19,449 nucleotides of DNA. It comes from JAVBLV01 sp031553195 (GTDB lineage: Bacteria > Bacteroidota > Bacteroidia > Bacteroidales > P3). Where the stretch lies: NCBI GenBank assembly GCA_031553195.1, contig JAVBLV010000095.1, forward strand, positions 1 to 19,449, written 5' to 3'. Within the stretch, counting starts at the first letter, position 1. Every line of letters starts with the position of its first letter. The notes beneath the pieces were generated by a model. It ran no database searches. It had not been told where the DNA came from and saw only the letters and a list, made by a program, of their open reading frames with translations. This document shows, piece by piece, positions 1 through 5,986 of the stretch. The position numbers and the translations under genes are program-made.

Positions 1-138
1 AAGTCTATTAGGATCCTAAATAATGGGAAAAGGGCGAAAAGCCTTTTCAAATATGGACTCGAACTAATTGCATCTGTGTTGCTAAATCAAAGAAATAGTG
101 ATAATTATGACATATTCAAATTTTTGTCATGTACTTAG
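1..138 (+). pseudogene. 3' end of an IS4-like transposase (partial at window edge)
   Basis: Frame 1 is open from the first base to a TAG at 136-138 and gives 45 residues. They include NNGKRAKSLFKYGLELIA and end DIFKFLSCT. This resembles the C-terminal tail of IS4-group DDE transposases common in Bacteroidales, where a basic GKRAKS-type stretch is followed by a hydrophobic helix and a short FLSCT-like end. The catalytic residues would lie upstream of the window, so neither completeness nor activity can be judged. It is followed at once by another, broken transposase on the opposite strand. Family assignment is from memory of the tail motif only. It could be the intact end of a full-length gene. 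Confidence 0.5.
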
Positions 139-165
139 AAGTTTTTGTTCTGTTTTTCCCTCCTC

Positions 166-607
166 TTAGCTTTGATTTTCGAGCATAAAGATACAGCTAT
201 CGCAAGCAAGGGATTGATTTTCGAGTTTTCGCCGGATTTTGGCCAGTTCTATTTTCGGTTTGAAAAAGTCTTTGTCGGGTTTAGCTCCATGGGAAACTTC
301 GTAGGGCGTAAACCCGAACAAAGCAGAGTGTGGACGATAAGCCCCATCCCTATCCCTTCCCCGAAAGGAAAGGGAACTTTACTTGAGGCAAAAAATTATG
401 CGCAAGCAGTTTTCCCCTTGGGGGGAACGGAAGGGGGCTTTAACCTTTGTTTTCGATGCCGTCGTCGACAATTAGCTCTACCAAAGGGTCTGCCTCGCCG
501 AGGCAATGAGTGAAATAAACATTTCTGAGATTGTCCAGCATAATGGAAGATTTATATTCGGTAGAAATCTTCCAACTCAGGATCATCCTTGAAAAATTAT
601 CGACAAT
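166..607 (-). pseudogene. Broken DDE (integrase-core, rve-type) transposase remnant
   Basis: Two minus-strand fragments belong to one integrase-core transposase. The upstream one (about 607-443) reads IVDNFSRMILSWKIS and later LIVDDGIENKG, the usual SR-I-x-W strand and the second catalytic Asp region, then hits a stop at 440-442. The downstream one (336-166) reads RPHSALFGFTPYEV and ends at a stop at 166-168, the standard C-terminus of IS3/IS481-like transposases. The two are separated by about 100 bases of GC-rich palindromic repeat where roughly 65 residues, including the catalytic Glu region, would be expected. The N-terminal half with the first catalytic Asp is absent; the sequence runs instead into a half copy of the hairpin repeat at 600-663. 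It cannot encode an active enzyme. Confidence 0.75.
339..442. repeat. Pair of GC-rich palindromic repeats inserted in a transposase remnant
   Basis: Two related GC-rich units lie head to head. One (339-380) begins TAAGCCCC and ends GGGAACTTT, with an internal CTTCCCC..GGAAAGGG inverted repeat. The other (411-442), in opposite orientation, has CCCCTTGGGG at its core and ends GGGGGCTTTA. They share the AAGCCC start and the pyrimidine-run/purine-run palindrome with units at 8926-8980 and 13272-13307. They split the integrase-core remnant between its ENKG and RPHSAL motifs. Repeats of this AAGCCCC..CCCC..GGGG..CTT kind are frequent in intergenic DNA of Bacteroidota; what moves them is not known to me. 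Confidence 0.6.
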
Positions 608-663
608 AAAGCGCATTTTTAGACTCAAAATATTTCATAGAAAAATTTTTAAACAACCTCTTC
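600..663 (-). repeat. Half copy (one arm) of the hairpin MITE-like repeat, copy A
   Basis: This segment matches one arm of the 160-bp hairpin repeat seen complete at 10372-10531 and 4271-4431. It carries the GCGCATTTTTAGACTCAAAAT block followed by the terminal AAAAATTTTTAAACAACCTC. The other arm is missing: left of about 603 the sequence becomes the integrase-core remnant, and TTGTCG-like bases are shared at the junction. It starts 10 bases beyond the prmC stop codon, so it would be transcribed as the 3' end of the glgB-elbB-prmC message. Confidence 0.7.
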
Positions 664-672
664 TATGTTTTA

Positions 673-1533
673 CTAACAAATATAAGCTTTAACGAATCTG
701 TCTTTTCCGTTTATATCTTTGAATAGGCATGCTTGGAATCCGCTTTCTGCAAGCAATTGAAGTATTTCTTGCCCGAAACGTTCGTTGATCTCCAAGTATA
801 ACTTTGAGGTAGGTTTAAAATGCTTTAGGGAAAAAAGACTGATTTGTCGATAAAAAAGCAAAGGATCATCGTCTTCCACAAATAAAGCTGAATGGGGTTC
901 GTATAAAAGGACATTGTTTTCCATTTGTCCTTTTTCAGACATGCAAACATAGGGCGGATTGCTCACAATAATATCAAATTTTCTATATTCTTGATTTGAA
1001 TCTTTTAAAATATCAATCTCCTTAAATTCAACATTTACTTTATTCTTTTGCGCGTTGAATCTCGCTACTTCAAGCGCTGCGGAAGAAATATCGCATGCTG
1101 ATACCCTTGAATTTTGTATTTTATCCGCTAAGCAAACGGCAATACAACCGCTTCCCGTTCCTATATCCAAGATGTCGGGTTCCGGAATTGTATTTTCATT
1201 TATAATTAATTGGATTAATTCCTCGGTCTCGGGACGCGGTATCAATACTCGTTCATCAACACAGAAATCAAGTCCGCCGAAATAAGTTTTGCCTATAATG
1301 TACTGAATCGGCTTTTGCTTTTTCAAATCTTTGATGGCAAAGTTAAAGTTCAATAGCATCGACTCGCTGACCGTACTTTCTTTTTCTAAAAGGACTTTGG
1401 CCGGCGACCAATCCAGAAAATGAGAAAATAAAATAAACGACAGGTTTTCTATTTCCCTTTCTTCATAAACCGGATTTAATTCTTGTTTGGCAAAACGAAG
1501 TATATCTTTTACTTTGTTGGAGGGTATGCGCAT
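673..1533 (-). CDS. prmC: Peptide chain release factor N5-glutamine methyltransferase PrmC
   Basis: 286 residues, normal length for PrmC/HemK. The enzyme methylates the glutamine of the GGQ motif of release factors RF1/RF2 in the cytoplasm using S-adenosylmethionine. Visible signatures: an N-terminal helical domain (about 1-75) that binds the release factor; QPIQYI-type linker (KPIQYIIG, 74-81); RVLIPRPETEEL (95-106); SAM-binding motif I DIGTGSG (123-129); acidic loop ACDIS (146-150); and the catalytic NPPY tetrapeptide at 192-195, which holds the substrate glutamine. The start lies 8 bases after the stop of the upstream elbB gene, so the two are almost certainly co-transcribed and probably translationally linked. 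Its 3' side runs into a repeat. Nothing in the sequence suggests loss of function. Confidence 0.96.
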   Translation of the reverse strand: MRIPSNKVKDILRFAKQELNPVYEEREIENLSFILFSHFLDWSPAKVLLEKESTVSESMLLNFNFAIKDLKKQKPIQYIIGKTYFGGLDFCVDERVLIPRPETEELIQLIINENTIPEPDILDIGTGSGCIAVCLADKIQNSRVSACDISSAALEVARFNAQKNKVNVEFKEIDILKDSNQEYRKFDIIVSNPPYVCMSEKGQMENNVLLYEPHSALFVEDDDPLLFYRQISLFSLKHFKPTSKLYLEINERFGQEILQLLAESGFQACLFKDINGKDRFVKAYIC

Positions 1534-1541
1534 ATTCAGGT

Positions 1542-2186
1542 TTAAAATTTAAACATAGCTGCCACTAATTTTTCGGCTTCTTCTGCGACATTGGCAATAT
1601 TTGTGTCGAGCATATAACAGGGTGCGCTGTAAACCAGATTAGCGGTATCGGATACAATTTCTTTAACCGTTGTTGTTTGATGAATTGCGCCAAATAATTT
1701 TATAGCGTTTGCGGTTTGTTTATCGCTGCCGATAGTAACTTTTACATTGCCCAAAGCTTTCGCTACCAGAACAGGGGCAATACACATAGCTCCTATGGGT
1801 TTGCGGGCGGAATGGAAGTCTTTGATTATTTTTTCTATGTTTGTATTTAAAGTAGCATTTTCGCCTTTGAAGGCGTAGTCGCTCCAATTTTTTGCGGCTC
1901 CGAATCCGCCGGGAAGCAATAATGCATCAAAGTCCGCAACGTTCAATTCTTTCAAATCTTTGATATTGCCTCTGGCAATGCGCGCCGATTCCACTAAAAC
2001 GTTCCGTTTTTCAGGCATTTCTTGTCCATTCAGGTGGTTGATTACATGATGCTGGAAAATATCGGGAGCAAATAAAGAATAGGAGTATCCTTTTTTGCAA
2101 ATAGCTAATATGGCCATTGTAGCCTCATGGATTTCTGTTCCGTCGTATACGCCGCATCCGGATAAAATTACTGCAAATTTTTTCAT
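1542..2186 (-). CDS. elbB: ElbB/ES1-family DJ-1/PfpI-superfamily protein (glyoxalase-like)
   Basis: 214 residues, full length for the ES1/ElbB branch of the class I glutamine amidotransferase-like (DJ-1/PfpI) superfamily. Typical motifs are the N-terminal VILSGCGVYDGTEIHEA (residues 7-23), the oxyanion-loop region LLLPGGFGAAKN (89-100) and the nucleophile elbow GAMCIAP with Cys135. Escherichia coli ElbB has glyoxalase III-like activity in vitro (methylglyoxal/glyoxal to hydroxy acids), and an old screen tied it to isoprenoid synthesis; the true physiological role is unsettled. No signal peptide, so cytoplasmic. It sits between glgB (25-base gap) and prmC (8-base gap). A detoxification role near glycogen metabolism is only an inference. 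Confidence 0.9.
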   Translation of the reverse strand: MKKFAVILSGCGVYDGTEIHEATMAILAICKKGYSYSLFAPDIFQHHVINHLNGQEMPEKRNVLVESARIARGNIKDLKELNVADFDALLLPGGFGAAKNWSDYAFKGENATLNTNIEKIIKDFHSARKPIGAMCIAPVLVAKALGNVKVTIGSDKQTANAIKLFGAIHQTTTVKEIVSDTANLVYSAPCYMLDTNIANVAEEAEKLVAAMFKF

Positions 2187-2211
2187 AACTAATTGTTTTG
2201 AGTTTTTAAAA

Positions 2212-4227
2212 TTAATCTTTTCGTTGAAAAACCAAAGCTGCCCGGTTGATATTATATATTTTCATGAAAGAGTTGCTATTCTTATCCTGAAATGTAAAAA
2301 ACTCTGCATTGTCTTTAATCCGACTAAATCCGCCGAAATCAGCATGGTCGGTATTTAATATTATGCCGTATTTTCCTGCCTTTCGCACAGGAATAACATA
2401 ATCTGAAATACTATTTTTTACATGCCAGTTAAAAACAAAAACCAGTTCTCCGGATTCATATACAATAGTTTTATTTTTGTCATCTACAAGTAATTGATAA
2501 GCAAATCCGGAACTCAACAAATGGAAATCTTTTACCAGTTGCAGCATAAATTTGTCAAATTCATATAAAAAAGAATACCTTAGATTTTCGTTTTTCAGCA
2601 AAGACCATTGGCGCCGTGCATGCTGATAGCTCCATTCGTTGTCTTGGCGAGGAAAATCAATCCATTCCGGATGTCCAAATTCATTTCCCATGAAATTTAA
2701 ATAGGCTTGTCCACCTAATGTAATCGTAAACAAGCGGATCATTTTATGTAAAGCGATTCCCCTATCGACAACCATACTTTGACTTCCTTTTTCCATTTGG
2801 CTATACATGGCTTTGTCCATCAACCGGAAAGCAATTGTTTTGTCTCCTACAAGCGCTTGGTCGTGGCTTTCGCAATAAGTTACCGTTTTTACATTCCATA
2901 AACGTTCGGTCATGATATTCCACATTTCAGATAGGTTCCAATCTTCGTCTTTTTGCGTTTTGAGGATTTTTATCCAATAGTCGGGAATGGCCATGGCCAT
3001 ACGATAATCAAAGCCTATTCCTCCGTCGGCAATAGGTAAAGCCATACCCGGCATTCCGCTGACTTCTTCGGCAATGGTTCCGGATTGCGGATTTATTTCA
3101 TGAACGAGTTCGTTTGCTAAAGTCAGGTATGTAAGAGCATCTATGTCTACGTCCTCCCCAAAATAATTTTCATAAGTTCCGAAATCGTCGACATAACCGT
3201 GATGTTTATAAATCATAGAGGTAACGCCGTCGAAACGGAAACCGTCAATATGAAATTCTTCCATCCAGTACCGGACATTTGACAGCAAAAAGCGTCTTAC
3301 TTCCGGTTTGGAATAATCGAAAAGTTTCGATTTCCAATGCGGATGATTGCCCTTTTCTCCCCACGGACTATATAAACCGTCTTCTCCATCCAACATATTC
3401 AATCCTTCGTTGGAATTGCTGACAAAATGAGAATGCACAATATCCATAATAATGGCGATATTGTTTTGATGAGCCGTTTTAATAAGCAATTTTAATTCTT
3501 CGGGGGAGCCAAAACGCGATGAAGGAGCAAAAAAGTTAGAAACTTGGTAACCAAAACTTCCATAATAAGGATGTTCTGCCAGAGCCATTACCTGTAAGGC
3601 ATTATAACCTAAATCTTTTATATAGGGAAGCACATTTTCAATAAATTCCGGATAAGTACCTACGCCTTGTTTCTCCTGGGCCATTCCGATATGACACTCG
3701 TAAATTAACAAACTTTCGTTGGAAGGTATGCGGTAATTATCATTTTGCCAGTCAAATAGGGTAGGAGGGTTCCAAAATACGCCGCTGAAACTTTTATCTT
3801 GTTCGTTCTGTATGGTAAATTGAATATAGGCGGGAATATGTTCCGTCCAACCATTATTGCCTTTTATGTATAATTTTACGCGGCTTTTATGCGTCAGTTT
3901 GTCTTTCCAATCATCGTCCGGTAAAAATATTTCCCAAACGCCGTTGTCAAGTTTTTCCAAAGGATTCCTGCAAGGTTCCCAGCCATTGAAATCGCCGACT
4001 AAAAAAACTTGTTCCGCACGAGGAAGCCAATCGCGGAAAAAATGCCCTTTTCTTATGTTGTCGTAATGAAAACCAAAATATTGATGGGAATCTGCGTAAT
4101 TCAATAAACTCCCATGTTCGCGAATAATATCTTCCCGTACAGACAAGTAGTGATTGTAACGTTTGGTTATTTTATCTGCTACAGGTCTTAACCAAGGATC
4201 ATTAATAATGATGGGAAGCGTATTCAT
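2212..4227 (-). CDS. glgB: 1,4-alpha-glucan branching enzyme (GH13, eukaryote-like type)
   Basis: 671 residues from the ATG at 4227 (MNTLPIII). A longer frame reaches a TTG at 4260, but that stretch overlaps a perfect TATATTTG -7 element, so I reject it. The enzyme cuts alpha-1,4 chains and rejoins them as alpha-1,6 branches in glycogen. Domains: N-terminal helix plus CBM48 (about 45-160; FLVGDFNGWEP), GH13 barrel (about 170-560) and C-terminal beta-domain. Catalytic residues visible: nucleophile Asp333 in DGFRFDGVTSM, acid/base Glu387 in AEEVSGMPG, and Asp456 in ESHDQALVGDK. The motif set and the MGNEFGHPEWIDFPR stretch match the animal/plant-like branching enzymes that Bacteroidota carry. 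First gene of the glgB-elbB-prmC run. Confidence 0.95.
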   Translation of the reverse strand: MNTLPIIINDPWLRPVADKITKRYNHYLSVREDIIREHGSLLNYADSHQYFGFHYDNIRKGHFFRDWLPRAEQVFLVGDFNGWEPCRNPLEKLDNGVWEIFLPDDDWKDKLTHKSRVKLYIKGNNGWTEHIPAYIQFTIQNEQDKSFSGVFWNPPTLFDWQNDNYRIPSNESLLIYECHIGMAQEKQGVGTYPEFIENVLPYIKDLGYNALQVMALAEHPYYGSFGYQVSNFFAPSSRFGSPEELKLLIKTAHQNNIAIIMDIVHSHFVSNSNEGLNMLDGEDGLYSPWGEKGNHPHWKSKLFDYSKPEVRRFLLSNVRYWMEEFHIDGFRFDGVTSMIYKHHGYVDDFGTYENYFGEDVDIDALTYLTLANELVHEINPQSGTIAEEVSGMPGMALPIADGGIGFDYRMAMAIPDYWIKILKTQKDEDWNLSEMWNIMTERLWNVKTVTYCESHDQALVGDKTIAFRLMDKAMYSQMEKGSQSMVVDRGIALHKMIRLFTITLGGQAYLNFMGNEFGHPEWIDFPRQDNEWSYQHARRQWSLLKNENLRYSFLYEFDKFMLQLVKDFHLLSSGFAYQLLVDDKNKTIVYESGELVFVFNWHVKNSISDYVIPVRKAGKYGIILNTDHADFGGFSRIKDNAEFFTFQDKNSNSFMKIYNINRAALVFQRKD

Positions 4228-4249
4228 TGGAACGAAGTATTTATGATTA

Positions 4250-4257
4250 CAAATATA
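4250..4257 (-). promoter_or_regulatory. Candidate -7 element for glgB-elbB-prmC
   Basis: Read on the minus strand this is TATATTTG, a perfect match to the Bacteroidota TAnnTTTG -7 consensus, 22 bases before the glgB ATG. No clear TTTG/TTG -33 element lies at the usual 19-21 bases upstream, where the arm of the hairpin repeat copy B ends instead. It decides the glgB start, since the TTG-initiated longer frame would begin inside this box. Confidence 0.45.
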
Positions 4258-4270
4258 CAATTTTCCCTTA

Positions 4271-4431
4271 GAGCTTGTTTAAAAATTTTTCTATGAAGTA
4301 TTTTGAGTCTAAAAATGCTCTTTTTTGTCGGAATTTTTACTAAATAGCGCTAACTATTCTTGAAAAATTCCGCCTTCAAACTCGCTGTTTTTATTCCTCA
4401 AAATCTTTTCTTGAAAAATTTAGACAGCTTC
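4271..4431 (-). repeat. Complete hairpin MITE-like repeat, copy B
   Basis: About 160 bases, in reverse orientation relative to copy C (10372-10531), matching it almost throughout with scattered substitutions and one- or two-base indels. Ends are imperfect inverted repeats (left CTTGTTTAAAAATTTTT; right AAAAATTTAGACAGC), and the whole unit can fold on itself: TTTTGAGTCTAAAAATGC pairs with the region holding GCTGTTTTTATTCCTCAAAA, and GGAATTTTTACTAAATAGC with TATTCTTGAAAAATTCC. Both complete copies are flanked by TTA on each side. It has no coding capacity. It lies 52 bases past the stop of the repeat-protein gene and just upstream of the glgB promoter, so it may act as a transcript 3' end. Confidence 0.8.
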
Positions 4432-4485
4432 TTAAAAATAATGTCCTCTCCTTCAGTTTTCTATGGGAAGAATCGAATACGTTAT

Positions 4486-5844
4486 TTAGAAACAATATTG
4501 AATTCCTGCAATATAACCGATATTCAATTGGCTCTTGTCTCCGGAAGAATTCACGTTATCCCATAACGACCATACTGAAAATAAATCATAAAGTTCAGAA
4601 TCGTTAGTGTTTAGATAATTGAGGGAGGGACCGGCAAAAACTTCAAAATGAGGAGTAAATTTAAAAGCAGGTAAAATTCGTAACGCGCTTCGGAAAAAAT
4701 AAAGATCATCAAATTGAGTCATTTGAGTCTGCGTTAGTTCCGCATTAATCCTGAATTTGGGGACGATGTTGAAATGCGCTCCGAATCCACCTTCGAATGC
4801 CATTAGATTTTCTGATGATTTTAAACAATAACCGACGCCCAATACGCCATACATTACCTTTCCTCCCGAACGGAAACCAATAGTGATGTTTTGCAGTTCG
4901 TCGAAAGTGACGCCTATACTTTTTTCTCCGTCTTTTATCAGGTTGAGTAAACCGATGGGATAATCGCTATGGTCGGCAATGTTGAGAAGTCCGGCAAACT
5001 GAACGCCGCTTACAGATCCCGCTTTGTTAAATAGTCCTCCGAACTGGAAACCGGTTACCATTTTGGATATATTGCCCAAACCGCCGATCTGAACGCCTTT
5101 TATATTTCCCGTAATGTTTCCCAAACCGGCGAATTGGAATCCATGCACATTTTCGGAAATATTTCCTAAACCGGCAATTTGCAAACCTGTTACAATTTCC
5201 GAAGTATTGACCAATCCCGAAAATTGAAAACCTTCCATGGTTTCGGAAGTGGCGTTGGCTAAACCTGAAATTTGTATGCCTGTTATGTTCTGTGTAACAT
5301 TAGCTATACCGGCAAATTGGAATCCTAAAATATTTTGTCCGATGTTGGTCAAACCGGCAAATTGTAAGCCGAGAATGTCTTGCGAAATATTGGCAAGTCC
5401 TCCGACTTGCAATCCGATTACATCCTGCGAAATGTTTAACAAACCTGAAAGCTGAAGTCCCATTGTATTTTGCGAAATATTGTTCAGTCCGGCAATTTGA
5501 ACGCCTTTGGCTTCGCCCATAATATTAACCAATCCGGCTAGAGTCAGCCCCATTGCATCTCTGCCTATTATGTTGCCCAATCCGGCAATTTGAACGCCGG
5601 CAGCATCTTCTTTTATTGAACTTCCCAAGCCGGAAAGTATAAAGGCTTTTTCGGATTTAGAAACGCCGTATAAAAGATGGAAGGAAAAATCATTTGTATA
5701 TTCCTTAGCTAGTTTCCCATTTGTACTCAATGGATACCAAATCCCTAAGTGAATAATTCCTTCCTTTTTTTCAGGAATCTGAGCATGCATTTTTGCACAT
5801 AAAAGCAAGCCTATGAGAATTGGAACAAAAATTTTCGATTTCAT
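4486..5844 (-). CDS. Secreted protein with tandem 15-residue AGLxNI..GxQh repeats
   Basis: 452 residues. An N-terminal signal peptide (about 1-21, MKSKIF..LLCAKMHA, then QIPEK) sends it out of the cytoplasm. Residues 71-283 are 14 tandem units of 15 (three of 16) residues of the form AGLxNIsqnhhGhQh, followed by a partial unit; Gly, Leu, Asn and Gln positions are nearly invariant, as expected for a beta-solenoid or stacked-strand fold. The remaining 160 residues are rich in alternating hydrophobic/aromatic residues and end GYIAGIQYCF, a terminal aromatic consistent with an outer-membrane beta-barrel. It resembles the 'LA_2272-type surface repeat' proteins known from Leptospira and Bacteroidota; function unknown. 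It follows the GH92 gene by 142 bases. Surface location is inferred, not shown. Confidence 0.8.
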   Translation of the reverse strand: MKSKIFVPILIGLLLCAKMHAQIPEKKEGIIHLGIWYPLSTNGKLAKEYTNDFSFHLLYGVSKSEKAFILSGLGSSIKEDAAGVQIAGLGNIIGRDAMGLTLAGLVNIMGEAKGVQIAGLNNISQNTMGLQLSGLLNISQDVIGLQVGGLANISQDILGLQFAGLTNIGQNILGFQFAGIANVTQNITGIQISGLANATSETMEGFQFSGLVNTSEIVTGLQIAGLGNISENVHGFQFAGLGNITGNIKGVQIGGLGNISKMVTGFQFGGLFNKAGSVSGVQFAGLLNIADHSDYPIGLLNLIKDGEKSIGVTFDELQNITIGFRSGGKVMYGVLGVGYCLKSSENLMAFEGGFGAHFNIVPKFRINAELTQTQMTQFDDLYFFRSALRILPAFKFTPHFEVFAGPSLNYLNTNDSELYDLFSVWSLWDNVNSSGDKSQLNIGYIAGIQYCF

Positions 5845-5986
5845 GCGTATATTTTTGGTTTTATATTTCAGTCAAATTTTTAGTTAAGGGTTGAAAATTG
5901 AAAGAGAATGATAACTTTTCATCCTTTAGTAGATAAATTATCGAACTTTCCTATTAAGTAACAATTAAGTTGAAGATAGGTTTCTA

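Noticed and set aside
5237..5455. Plus-strand frame with repeated Pro/Cys pattern opposite the repeat protein
   Set aside because: It is the antisense shadow of the 45-base coding repeat and has no start context of its own.
4975..5634. Tandem DNA repeats that could be read as a CRISPR array or minisatellite
   Set aside because: The 45-base period corresponds exactly to 15 codons within an open frame; there are no conserved repeats with unique spacers.
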